Assembly: GCA_016875195.1 (NCBI GenBank)
Contig: VGRY01000018.1
Location: 1-61,031 of the forward strand
Reading direction: 5' to 3'
From: Deltaproteobacteria bacterium
GTDB lineage: Bacteria; Desulfobacterota; BSN033; UBA1163
Length of the DNA stretch: 61,031 nucleotides
The stretch's first letter is position 1. Each line of letters opens with the position of its first letter. Position numbers and translations under genes: made by a program. A model generated the notes under the pieces. That model did no database searches. It saw only the letters and a list, made by a program, of their open reading frames with translations, and was not told the origin of the DNA. Shown here piece by piece: positions 43,784 through 52,510 of the stretch.

Positions 43784-44395
43784 TTAACCTGTGGTTTGAA
43801 AAGTCCCGATCCGGGTGCCTGGAATGAGATGGACATTGATCGTTCGGGTCTGTTTTTTACTCAGGCTCTTCCCTCCATGCGGAATTTCCCCGATAAAATA
43901 GGCCGCATCCCCCTTATTCAAAGTATATTTCTTCTCTCCGAGCGTTAATTCTAGTTTCCCTTCCAAGACATAAATAAACTCCTGCCCGTCATGTCTAGCC
44001 AAGGGAAAATCCTCGTCGGGGCCTGCAAACTCTGTGACAATACATGGCTCCATGAAGGGATTTTCCATCCCTTCAACAAGAAGCTCTAATCCATAGATGA
44101 CTTTCTTCTTATCTCCCCTTTTGGAATAAGTCATTTTCCGATTTCCCTGCCGGGTGATGACATATCCCCGGTCCTCTTCCTTCTTAAAGAAATAACTGAG
44201 GTCAACCTTGAGGATATCGGAGATGGTTTGTAAGGTAGGAATGGACGGCATGAGAAGACCGTTTTCGATCCTTGAAAAGAGAGGGGGGGAAAGGTTAGTA
44301 GCCGCGGCAAGTTGTTTCAGGCTGAGGCCCATCGATTTTCGAAGACCTTTCAGCCTTCCTCCGATTCTCAGGGCCAAATCGTTTTTTCCCCTCAT
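43784..44395 (-). CDS. XRE-cupin regulator heading catabolic island 2
   Basis: A 203-residue regulator from ATG 44395, which has GGAAAGGAG upstream. The frame is open to 44488, but that TTG is the -35 box of the promoter. The helix-turn-helix covers residues 11-66 (LRKSMGLSLKQLAAATNL, LFSRIENGLLMPS); the cupin_2 domain covers about 125-195 (RHDGQEFIYVLEGKLEL, GDAAYFIGEIPHGG). It is the third regulator of this kind in the window and the first gene of island 2, as the one at 4112 is of island 1. Confidence 0.85.
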   Translation of the reverse strand: MRGKNDLALRIGGRLKGLRKSMGLSLKQLAAATNLSPPLFSRIENGLLMPSIPTLQTISDILKVDLSYFFKKEEDRGYVITRQGNRKMTYSKRGDKKKVIYGLELLVEGMENPFMEPCIVTEFAGPDEDFPLARHDGQEFIYVLEGKLELTLGEKKYTLNKGDAAYFIGEIPHGGKSLSKKQTRTINVHLIPGTRIGTFQTTG

Positions 44396-44459
44396 TCTTT
44401 CTCCTTTCCAGAAAAGGGATGGCAGGAACCTCATGAGAGAATTGCTTATTTGTAAATTC

Positions 44460-44523
44460 TGTTTATCAAAACGCAAATATTTTGTCAAGACATTTTTTAA
44501 CTAATTATAAATTTGTTTTATAA
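44460..44523 (-). promoter_or_regulatory. Promoter and candidate operator of the island 2 regulator
   Basis: On the minus strand TTGACA (44488-44483), a 17-base spacer and TAAACA (44465-44460) form a sigma-70-type promoter, with the same boxes and spacing as the promoter at 368-396. Upstream lies TTATAA-N7-TTATAA (44505-44523), a symmetric A/T-rich site that could be an operator. The leader before ATG 44395 would be about 58 bases. Confidence 0.55.
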
Positions 44524-44586
44524 ATAGTAAAATTTCCTTAAATACCGCGAGGATTGAAGGAAGGCTGAAAATAAATAGGAATAAAC

Positions 44587-45936
44587 TTACAAGACCGGAG
44601 CCTGTTTCTCTTCCATGCCTTTCTGTTCGTTCACGGTCCAGAGGAGGATTCCGCCGACGACGAAAAAGAGAAGCACAGAGAGGATGCCCGATTGGACGCT
44701 TCCGGTGATGGCGATTAGGATGCCGTAGATGAGAGGACCGAAGACAGAGGCAAACTTTCCTGAGACGGCAAAGAATCCGAAGAATTCAGCGCTGTTGGCA
44801 TCAGGAGTGAAAATCCCCTGAAGGGAACGGGAGGCTGCCTGGCTTCCTCCCAATACAATCCCGGTTAATACTCCTAAGATCCAGTATTCTGTTTTAGGAT
44901 CCCAGAAGATCCCCAGTTGAAAAGCCCAGACGACGATAAGCGACCAGATGATTAGGGAGAGCATAATCGTCCTCTTGTTTCCTATACCATCGGCTAAAAA
45001 ACCAAAGATCAGAGATCCAACGAAGGCGATCCCCTGAACCATCAGGAAGAAGAGGATGATCTCGCCGGTTTCCATCCCGATCACCTGCGCCCCAAAGATG
45101 GACGCCATGACAATGACGGTCTCGATCCCTTCGTTGTAAATCAAATAGGCCACCAGAAACTTGGTCAACTCCCTGAAGGTTCTGATGCGCTTGAAGGTAT
45201 GGCGGAGCCGAAGGTAACCTTCCTGAAAATAATTTTTCCCGTGAGCGAGGGGAATTTTCTGCGCTCTCTCTTTTAAAAAGAGGAAGGTCGGAAGAGAGAA
45301 GACAAACCACCAGAGAGACACCGAGAGAAAACAATCTTGAACGGTAAAGGCCCCCTCTTGAAACCCAAGAAGCCCGGGATATTTCAACATTACGAGGTTG
45401 ACGGCCAAGAGCGCTCCTCCACCGATATATCCCAACGCCCATCCGAACCCTGAGATGCGCCCGATATGTTCATCGTCAGAGATCTCTGGGAGGAAAGCGT
45501 TGTAATAGACATTTCCTCCTGCAAAACCGATATTGGCGATGATGAAGAAGATCGCCCCCCGCCAGTAATTTCCTTCATGGACAAAATAGAGAAGCCCGGT
45601 GGAGATGACAGCGACATAGCAGAAGACCATGAGAAACCGCTTCTTTGAAGCTGAGGCATCTGCCACGGCTCCTAAAAACGGGGCGAGGATGGCGGAGATC
45701 ACCATGCTGATTGACACAGAAAACGTAAAGAAGGAAGCGCCGTGAAGACGAAACCCGAGGAGTTCAACCCCTTTCTCTCCTCCGGCAACCACGGTCGCAA
45801 AGTAATGATTGAAGATGACGGCGAGAATCGTCGTGGCAAAGGCCGAGTTGGCAAAATCATACATGCCCCAGCCGAGAATTTCGCGCTTTTGGACGAAGGG
45901 GGAAGGTTGAGGTGTTGGGGAGTTATCTAAAAGCAC
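44587..45936 (-). CDS. MFS transporter, Atg22/UMF1 type
   Basis: A 449-residue membrane protein with about 12 helices. The family signature GWGMYDFANSAFATTI is at residues 22-37, and GRISGFGWALGYIGGG at about 158-173 is also typical. Bacterial members of the UMF1/Atg22 group are poorly characterised; the fungal relative effluxes amino acids from the vacuole. GTG 45936 is the first in-frame start but has no clear ribosome site, so the true start is uncertain. It stands alone between island 2 and the ABC genes. Confidence 0.82.
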   Translation of the reverse strand: MLLDNSPTPQPSPFVQKREILGWGMYDFANSAFATTILAVIFNHYFATVVAGGEKGVELLGFRLHGASFFTFSVSISMVISAILAPFLGAVADASASKKRFLMVFCYVAVISTGLLYFVHEGNYWRGAIFFIIANIGFAGGNVYYNAFLPEISDDEHIGRISGFGWALGYIGGGALLAVNLVMLKYPGLLGFQEGAFTVQDCFLSVSLWWFVFSLPTFLFLKERAQKIPLAHGKNYFQEGYLRLRHTFKRIRTFRELTKFLVAYLIYNEGIETVIVMASIFGAQVIGMETGEIILFFLMVQGIAFVGSLIFGFLADGIGNKRTIMLSLIIWSLIVVWAFQLGIFWDPKTEYWILGVLTGIVLGGSQAASRSLQGIFTPDANSAEFFGFFAVSGKFASVFGPLIYGILIAITGSVQSGILSVLLFFVVGGILLWTVNEQKGMEEKQAPVL

Positions 45937-46062
45937 AATGTAAATTGTAAAATTGGCAATGAAAAATTAGCAGTGAAGGAAATTGCACATCGATCATTAT
46001 TCTTTATCTGGATTTCCCCTTGCTAATTGATCATTGCTAATTGATCATTTTGCAATGATCAG
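45937..46062. repeat. A/T-rich intergenic palindromic sequence
   Basis: Short units such as AATTGATCATT, TTGCAATGATCA and AAAATTGGCAATGAAAAATT recur in both directions. Similar material lies at about 40850-40890. No gene is present. Confidence 0.4.
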
Positions 46063-47028
46063 TTATACGGTACGTATCTCCTGCCTCATAAAGACGAGAT
46101 AGCAGATTCCGAAGCAGAGAAGCGTGATCGCCACAATTGAAATGAGATGCGGAATGACGATGAAGATGCTTTCCAGAAGGGGAAGGGGACTCTGGAACCG
46201 GCTCATGGAAAACCTCTCCAGGGGACCCATCAGAATCAAGGATCTTGTGGTCTTTCTCATCGGATCGAGGATCGTGGTGGTGGCATCGCTGTATAGGGTC
46301 ATCGGAGAAAAGGAAGAGATCACTCTCTGGACCCGTTCATGCCGGATTAGCATCTCTGCATCAACTCCGGAGGCCTTCTGGCTGACTGGAGCCACCACAT
46401 CGGACAGGACACTTGCCCCCAGGCTCACGAAGAAAGAGAAGAAGATCCAGACAGCAAGGGACGCCAGGGCTGAGGTGGCTGTGCTCCGGAAAACCACCGA
46501 GAAAAGGATCGATATCCCCAACCAGAAGGAGATGTAAAGAAGGCTGATGATGACGTAGATAAACAGACGCGACACCTCTTCCACCCCTGGCACCACTCCG
46601 ATCAACCGGATGCCGAGGCCCGAGATGAGGAGAACCGTAGCCACTAGGATGATCGCAATGATGGCTGCACCGGAGAGAAATTTGGCATTGATGATCGAGT
46701 CCCGAAAGATCGGCTGGGATACCAATTTCGACAGGGTTCTTGAAACCCGCTCCCGGTTGATCGAATCAAACCCTAAAAAGATGCCCAGCAGCGGGCCGAA
46801 AAAACCGATAAACTGAACGAAGGAAAACAGTTTTCCCGTCGAGGTGAAAAGGAGCAAAAAGAGGAGCGTGGGCTTGGCCATCCCCTTCAATTCCTCCTGG
46901 ATCGCCATCCCGATCATGGAAGTAATGATCACTCCCACCATTACGATGAGCGCTGAAATGAGGAGGAACCGAAGGCTGTTGAAATGATCCCCCATCTCTT
47001 TTCTGAATATCGTTAAGATCCCGTGCAC
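46063..47028 (-). CDS. ABC-2-type transporter permease
   Basis: A 321-residue membrane protein with about six helices. The start is a GTG at 47028, with AAGGAGG upstream that overlaps the end of the ATPase gene. Features are GFFGPLLGIFLGFDSINRER (residues 73-92) and a long extracytoplasmic loop between helices four and five. It pairs with the ATPase encoded immediately upstream. ABC-2 permeases of this NosY-like type export or assemble a range of substrates; the cargo is unknown. Confidence 0.82.
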   Translation of the reverse strand: MHGILTIFRKEMGDHFNSLRFLLISALIVMVGVIITSMIGMAIQEELKGMAKPTLLFLLLFTSTGKLFSFVQFIGFFGPLLGIFLGFDSINRERVSRTLSKLVSQPIFRDSIINAKFLSGAAIIAIILVATVLLISGLGIRLIGVVPGVEEVSRLFIYVIISLLYISFWLGISILFSVVFRSTATSALASLAVWIFFSFFVSLGASVLSDVVAPVSQKASGVDAEMLIRHERVQRVISSFSPMTLYSDATTTILDPMRKTTRSLILMGPLERFSMSRFQSPLPLLESIFIVIPHLISIVAITLLCFGICYLVFMRQEIRTV

Positions 47029-47029
47029 C

Positions 47030-47770
47030 TTAGGCCTCCTTAAAGTACTTCATGTAGATCTCTTCAAGCGTATAATCCTGCTGGTTCAATCCAAGTTTCT
47101 TCTTTGCCAGTTCCTCAATGGGACCCATGGCCACCAGATTCCCGTGGATCATGATTCCCACGCGGTCACAGATCCTCTGGACCTGGTCGAGCAGATGAGA
47201 GGAAAGAAAGATGGTGATCTTCTTCTCCCGGCTCAGGGAATGGATGAGATCGAGCATTCGGTTCGTTCCGTCAGGATCGAGGCCGATGGTGGGTTCGTCA
47301 AGGAAGATTAATTTCGGTTCTTTGATTAAAACCTCCGCTATCCCGAGCCTCTGCCTCATTCCTTTCGAAAAGGTCCCCACCTTTTTTGTTGACTCCTCTG
47401 CAAGGCCAACCATCTCCAGCCAGTAATCGATCCTCTTTTCCGAAACCTCATGAGGGATCCGGTTCAGTTGGGAGATAAATCGGAGATTCTGTCTTGCATC
47501 CATATCATCGTAGAAACCGACATTCTCAGGCAGGTAGCCCACCCTCTCCTTCACCTTAAACGGGTCGCGGGCCGGGTCAAACCCGATAACCTTTGCTTTT
47601 CCGGAGGTGGGCTCAGTGAGGCCGAGAAACATGAGGATCGTTGTTGTCTTGCCCGCTCCATTCGGCCCTAAGAATCCGAAAATCTCCCCCTCCTTAATCC
47701 CAAGGTTGAGTTGATTCACTGCGGTTTGAGCCCCGTATTTTTTCGTCAAATCCTCTGTTTCGACAATCAT
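47030..47770 (-). CDS. ABC transporter ATP-binding protein
   Basis: A 246-residue ATPase from ATG 47770; the longer frame overlaps the preceding gene and is not needed. Walker A is GPNGAGKTT, the signature is FSKGMRQRLGIAE, and Walker B is LIFLDEPTIGLD, followed by the H-loop SSHLL. It is of the CcmA/NosF-like type that energises ABC-2 permeases. Gene order NEW3 protein, ATPase, permease with tight spacing marks one operon. Confidence 0.88.
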   Translation of the reverse strand: MIVETEDLTKKYGAQTAVNQLNLGIKEGEIFGFLGPNGAGKTTTILMFLGLTEPTSGKAKVIGFDPARDPFKVKERVGYLPENVGFYDDMDARQNLRFISQLNRIPHEVSEKRIDYWLEMVGLAEESTKKVGTFSKGMRQRLGIAEVLIKEPKLIFLDEPTIGLDPDGTNRMLDLIHSLSREKKITIFLSSHLLDQVQRICDRVGIMIHGNLVAMGPIEELAKKKLGLNQQDYTLEEIYMKYFKEA

Positions 47771-47783
47771 CTCTTCTTTCACC

Positions 47784-49004
47784 TTAACGCCTCCCCAGCC
47801 AAATGAAGAGACCGCACAGACCGGCGATGACAAAGAGGATAATTCCAATGCCAATCCATCCCCAGGCTGTTGAAGCCCTTACCGTTGTTCTAATTTCAAC
47901 GGTCTTGCTGCTCCCCTTCTCGCCATCCACCATCAACCCAACCGAGTAATCGCCGACCAGCGCTTCCTTGGCTGGCGTGATGGTCACTTCCACCTGTTTC
48001 AATGCATTGGGCTCCAGGGCTTCGATCTTTTCAGGATTGAACTTTACCTCCCAGTTTTCAGGTTTAAAGGAGGAGAAACTGACATTGCGATTGACAGCGG
48101 AGCCAGTGTTCTTGACGAAGAGAGAGACAATGGCCGGTTTTCCCACCATCGTCTCCAGAGACAGGATTCCGGTCGGTGTCCCCGCATCCAGTTTAAATAT
48201 GCCGGTGAGCACCACCATTAATTTCGCCTCTGCCTTCTGCTCTCCGGAACTGATCCTAACCATCACAGGATAATCTCCTGACTTTGCCTCGCGGGCAGGG
48301 GACACTTCAACAGCAACGGTCTGGCTCTGCCCAGCCTTCATCCGCAGGCTCGAAATCTGCTTGGCCTCATAGGCGGGTTTGAAGTTGATCTCCCATTTCT
48401 CAGGGCCGACAGCAGCAAGATTAAAGGTTCGATCGCTTTCGCTCTTATTCATCACTTCGAGAGAAAACTCGAACTTCGCATCGGTCTGGCCTCTAAGGAC
48501 AGGATAGGAAGTGGTGATCTGGATGTCATCCGACCCGGGGGTTCTCTCCTGCACATTGACCGTTAACTTATGGGTGGATTTAAATTTCGCGTCGGCCGTC
48601 TGGGCGTCAAACTGGAAGGTATAGGTTCCCGGCCCCAGGGATTTCTCAGGTTCCAGGTTGAGGGAAAGATTCCTCGATTTGCCATTGGTCACGTACATAC
48701 CGGCCACGAGAAAACTCCCGCCTTTCATGGTTGCCTTCCATCCCTTTGGAACGGTCGAGATTGTCACATCGATCGTTTCATCTGCCCGGCCTTTATTTTC
48801 GAGCGTCAGATCCATCCGAACGGTCTCTCCTTTTGCAACCGATACCGTAGAAAATTCCGAATAGACGGCAATCCCACGCTCCGGCCTCGTGTCCTTCTTC
48901 TCCTTTTCCTCCGCAGCAAAAACCAAAGCAGAAGAGAGAAGAGTAATGCACATCATCGCAATTAGTAAAAACAAACCTTGCTTCATTCTCATCCGGCTCA
49001 TCAT
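47784..49004 (-). CDS. NEW3-domain membrane-anchored protein
   Basis: A 406-residue protein with a signal sequence (FLLIAMMCITLLSSALVF), several immunoglobulin-like NEW3-type repeats, and a C-terminal helix (WIGIGIILFVIAGLCGLFIW) followed by GRR. Repeat-type phrases are LTLENKGRADETID, FVKNTGSAVNRNV and GWKATMKGGSF. It is a probable periplasmic protein anchored in the inner membrane. Such proteins occur next to ABC-2 transporters and may act as the substrate-facing component. A strong GGAGGAGG site precedes ATG 49004. Confidence 0.8.
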   Translation of the reverse strand: MMSRMRMKQGLFLLIAMMCITLLSSALVFAAEEKEKKDTRPERGIAVYSEFSTVSVAKGETVRMDLTLENKGRADETIDVTISTVPKGWKATMKGGSFLVAGMYVTNGKSRNLSLNLEPEKSLGPGTYTFQFDAQTADAKFKSTHKLTVNVQERTPGSDDIQITTSYPVLRGQTDAKFEFSLEVMNKSESDRTFNLAAVGPEKWEINFKPAYEAKQISSLRMKAGQSQTVAVEVSPAREAKSGDYPVMVRISSGEQKAEAKLMVVLTGIFKLDAGTPTGILSLETMVGKPAIVSLFVKNTGSAVNRNVSFSSFKPENWEVKFNPEKIEALEPNALKQVEVTITPAKEALVGDYSVGLMVDGEKGSSKTVEIRTTVRASTAWGWIGIGIILFVIAGLCGLFIWLGRR

Positions 49005-49104
49005 CCTACCTCCTCCATCTATTTCTTAAAGCTTTTTTTAAAAGGATTTTTGTCCAGTTAATTTAACCAGCTATAGGCTGCCTGTCAAGTGGCCTACCTT
49101 CCCT

Positions 49105-49238
49105 AAATCCCGATTTAGGGAATTGTCATTGCGAACGAAGTGAAGCAATCTCGGCTTTTCCGATGAGATTGCCACGCACCTTTCAGGTGCTCGCAATGAC
49201 GGAATAGGAAAAGGGTTTCTATTTCTAAATCGGGATTT
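49105..49238. repeat. Nested palindromic element B
   Basis: The inner core runs from GTCATTGCGA (49125-49134) to TCGCAATGAC (49191-49200). Outer arms are AAATCCCGATTTAG (49105-49118) and CTAAATCGGGATTT (49225-49238), an exact 14-bp inverted repeat. The right arm includes the stop codon and last four sense codons of the threonine-synthase-like gene. Confidence 0.7.
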
Positions 49239-50343
49239 GGGCTTTCTCTACAGCCTTTAACCCCGTTCCCGTCAGGCTCGATACGATCACCTCTTTCCCC
49301 TTCTTCCCTTTTAAGTACTTCATAAGTCCAGCTATAGTGGCTGCCGAAGTGGGCTCAATAAAATAACCTCTTCGACCCATCTCCCTTAAGGCTGGCCCAA
49401 TCTCTTTCTCTGTCACGGTCAGAATCTCTCCCCCGGTTTCCCGAATCGCCTTCAGGATTTGCTTTCCTCGAACGGGTTCCGCAATAGCAATCCCCTCTGC
49501 CAGGGTCTCACTCTTCCTGATGCTCTGGGGTTCATACAACCCCCTTACAAAACCCAAAAATAGCGGGGCGCAGGCTGCTGACTGAATTCCGACCAACTTA
49601 GGAATTTTTTTAACCCTTCCTGCCTCTTTCATCTCCCTGAACCCGATGTAAGCTCCCAATAGAAGCGTCCCATGCCCAACAGGAAGGATGAGTGTATCCG
49701 GCGGTTTCCATTCCATTTGTTCCCATATTTCAAACGCAAAGGTCTTCGTTCCGTGGAGAAAGAAGGGATTCCAGCAATGACTGGCATAAAAGGCTTTTTT
49801 AGCCGCCTCCATCGTTACATGGGCTGTCTTCTCCCTCGAGCCCTCAATCTTCCTTAAATTCGCCCTATATGTTTGAATCTGAACCAACTTCCCGGAAGAA
49901 GTCACTTCAGGCACATAGATATCACACCCGATCCCTGCTCTGGCACAGTAGGCTGCAATCGCTGCACCGGCATTGCCTGAGGAGTCTTCAACCACCTTCC
50001 TAACGCCAAGCTCCCTGGCCTTGCTGATGAGCACCGTTGCTCCCCGGTCTTTGTAGGAACCCGTTGGCAAGAGGTAATCGATCTTCATCCATACGCTGTG
50101 ACCACCCAGATCCATCTCTTCAAGTGGAGTAAATCCCTCTCCCAGGGAGACAATCGATTTATCTTTTTTAATCGGTATAGCTTCTCTGTAACGCCAAAGG
50201 TCCGGTTTTCTTTTCAGGATGGTCTGGATGGGAAATTTGGGGCTGAATTCAAGGTCAAGGGGCGAACCGCAGTCGCATTGCCATCGGGTGGGGTCAATGG
50301 GATAGGAACGATCACATTCCGAGCATTTAAATGTTTCGGTCAT
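49225..50343 (-). CDS. Threonine-synthase-like PLP-dependent enzyme
   Basis: A 372-residue PLP fold-type II enzyme. An N-terminal zinc ribbon (C7, C10, C23, C25) precedes the catalytic domain. The PLP lysine is K98 in GSYKDRGA, and SSGNAGAAIAAY binds the phosphate region. These features match the short ThrC group, which converts O-phosphohomoserine to threonine, but related enzymes make diaminopropionate or act as dehydratases. No other threonine genes are nearby. The ribosome site before ATG 50343 is unclear. The last codons lie in an inverted repeat arm of element B. Confidence 0.78.
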   Translation of the reverse strand: MTETFKCSECDRSYPIDPTRWQCDCGSPLDLEFSPKFPIQTILKRKPDLWRYREAIPIKKDKSIVSLGEGFTPLEEMDLGGHSVWMKIDYLLPTGSYKDRGATVLISKARELGVRKVVEDSSGNAGAAIAAYCARAGIGCDIYVPEVTSSGKLVQIQTYRANLRKIEGSREKTAHVTMEAAKKAFYASHCWNPFFLHGTKTFAFEIWEQMEWKPPDTLILPVGHGTLLLGAYIGFREMKEAGRVKKIPKLVGIQSAACAPLFLGFVRGLYEPQSIRKSETLAEGIAIAEPVRGKQILKAIRETGGEILTVTEKEIGPALREMGRRGYFIEPTSAATIAGLMKYLKGKKGKEVIVSSLTGTGLKAVEKAQIPI

Positions 50344-50414
50344 TTGTAAATTGGAATTTAGATATTATTTGGGACTTGGGATTTGGTATTTATCAACTAT
50401 GCCCTTTGTCTTTT

Positions 50415-52229
50415 TTATTCAACCCCGGGGAACATAACCCGAAAAGTGGTTTGGCCCTTCCCGGATTCCATCTCCATTTTTCCTCCCATGCGTTTGACCA
50501 GGCGGGTGGTGATATGGAGCCCCCTGCCCTTCCCTTCACCCTGGAGGTAACGTTCCTTATCTTCCTCTGAGATCTGACCGGTATTCGAAATTTCTGCCAC
50601 AGCCCATTCCCCATCTCGATATGACCGGACGGAAAGGCTTCCTCCCTCTGCAGGGATAGCATTGGAGGCATTGTTGAGAAGATTGTCCAGAACTCTTTCG
50701 ATATGAAGAGGGTAACATCGAATCCACAACGAAGGCTCTAATGCTCCTTCGTACAACCGGACATTATCCCGTTTCAGCTCCATCAAGCTCTCTTCGTTGA
50801 TCATGGCACGCATCTTCAATTTATCTGAAAGGTTCACCATTTCTTCTCTACCCTCTCCATGGAGGGTCAGGGCCAACTCCTGGATACGAGATGTCTCTTT
50901 CAGGATGATCTCGAGGGCTTGATTGATCTTCTCTTTTTTAGTGGGATACTCGCCGTCGGCCAGTATCTTTTGAACTCGTTTGGCAAATCCGGCTGCTGCA
51001 ATGGCCGGATTTTTAAAATCGTGGAGAATGTCATCCATCTTCTCCAGCCTCAGCCCTTTCATCAACTCCTTGCCGAAGAGGGCAAAAATCTCGATCTCCT
51101 CATCCGTAAACCCTGGATGCTGGGCCTGGGCATCGAACGTGAGAAAATATTGGACCTTTCCGTTGACTACCAGCGGAATATAGAGGACGGAATGAATCTG
51201 CTGAATTTCGAGAAACCGCTTCAGGTCTGGAGGGAGAAGACGGCTTCTCTGCGGATTGAGGATGTGAACGTAAGTCGGGTAAATCTTCTCGTTTTCAAAA
51301 TCGCCGAATGGACCCGTTTGGTCCACGATGGTGTGAATATAGGGTGATTCGGACACCTCAAAAATCTTGCCGATTCCATGGTGAACCTCGGGGAACCCCG
51401 CTTCCAAGACGGCTTGCTGACGGTCCTCCATGACGGAGAAGAGAGAACATCGCTGGATCCTCATGATATCGGCTAACTCCGGGATGACAAGATTGAAAAC
51501 CTCCTTCATCTTCACCCCTCCCCGTTTTCCAAGCTTCAGAAAGATCTGCTCCACGATCCTGTCTTTCGTCGTGCTCAATTTCTGAAGATCCATGATCCGT
51601 TTGCGGGCAACGACATAACTCACCCTTTTAGCCAGCATCTCTGCAATTCTGACCTCCAGTGGAGTAAACTCTTTCCCTTCTTCTCTAAAATAGATTTGAA
51701 GGCAACCTTCTGTATCCACATCTTTCAGAGAAAATCGTGGGATGGAGATCGGAAGAGCCAGCATCGAGTGGATGCCCTGCTTTTCAACTTTCATTTTATC
51801 CTTATACCTTTCCTCTTTTAGGATACTCGGGATAATGAAACTCCTGCGGTTCTTCACCACATCGCCGGCGATCGTATCTTCAAAAGGAATAGCTTGTTCA
51901 CGGTTTTCGCTTTCCCTGGGATAAGATCCAAAAGAGACCATCTCTTCTTTTCTCGGGTTATAGATTCGAATACTCGCGGCTTCCGCCCGGAGAAACTCTA
52001 CCACATTCATGGCCAGGGCCTCGAGAATCTCCTTTTCCGTGAAGGAAGGGTTAATATCGAGAATCGTGTCGGCCTGATGAATGACCTGATCGATATAATG
52101 AAAGATAGCTTTATCCTTGACCAGGTTGACGACCATGGTCACTTCGTCATAGGAGAGGTCGCACCCCTTCTCCTTTAATTGAACGAGGATCGATTCAATC
52201 AATTCTTGGTCTACCTGATAGGGACCCAT
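50415..52229 (-). CDS. GAF-domain sensor histidine kinase
   Basis: A 604-residue soluble sensor kinase. Residues 60-200 form a first GAF domain (AASIRIYNPRKEEMVSFG) and residues 235-390 a second one (IQRCSLFSVMEDRQQAVL). A short dimerisation region follows with a candidate H-box, ILHDFKNP near residue 404, then an HATPase domain at about 500-600 with the N-box NLLNNASNAIP and G-box GKGRGLHI. The H-box is unlike the usual HELR pattern. No membrane helix and no partner response regulator are present in the window. It probably senses a cytosolic signal. Confidence 0.82.
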   Translation of the reverse strand: MGPYQVDQELIESILVQLKEKGCDLSYDEVTMVVNLVKDKAIFHYIDQVIHQADTILDINPSFTEKEILEALAMNVVEFLRAEAASIRIYNPRKEEMVSFGSYPRESENREQAIPFEDTIAGDVVKNRRSFIIPSILKEERYKDKMKVEKQGIHSMLALPISIPRFSLKDVDTEGCLQIYFREEGKEFTPLEVRIAEMLAKRVSYVVARKRIMDLQKLSTTKDRIVEQIFLKLGKRGGVKMKEVFNLVIPELADIMRIQRCSLFSVMEDRQQAVLEAGFPEVHHGIGKIFEVSESPYIHTIVDQTGPFGDFENEKIYPTYVHILNPQRSRLLPPDLKRFLEIQQIHSVLYIPLVVNGKVQYFLTFDAQAQHPGFTDEEIEIFALFGKELMKGLRLEKMDDILHDFKNPAIAAAGFAKRVQKILADGEYPTKKEKINQALEIILKETSRIQELALTLHGEGREEMVNLSDKLKMRAMINEESLMELKRDNVRLYEGALEPSLWIRCYPLHIERVLDNLLNNASNAIPAEGGSLSVRSYRDGEWAVAEISNTGQISEEDKERYLQGEGKGRGLHITTRLVKRMGGKMEMESGKGQTTFRVMFPGVE

Positions 52230-52318
52230 CTCTTTACCGCCTTTTAAAAACTCTCAGCAATCCTTTATGACGGACCGTCGCTATCGAACCATGAAAATTG
52301 ATCAGGTTCTTAGATTTC

Positions 52319-52440
52319 GGTTACGGTTACGATGCCCGTTTCGTAAATCGTTAAATGGTTACGGTTAGGTGTAAAGAATTAATAGACTACAACCGTAACC
52401 TTTTATTAACGATACGGGCCTCGTTACCCTTACCGTTAGA
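52319..52440. repeat. Large imperfect inverted repeat
   Basis: The left arm (52319-52369) contains GGTTACGATGCCCGTTTCGT and AAATGGTTACGGTTAGG. The right arm (52391-52440) mirrors these as AACCGTAACC and ACGATACGGGCCTCGTTACC. A single related arm lies at about 19590-19640. No protein is encoded. The element sits between the ketosynthase and histidine kinase genes. Confidence 0.55.
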
Positions 52441-52510
52441 CCTTTATTTTCTATGCAATATTATATACTTTCTATCAGAAGTGTCAATCTAAAATGGAGG
52501 AAGATTTGGA

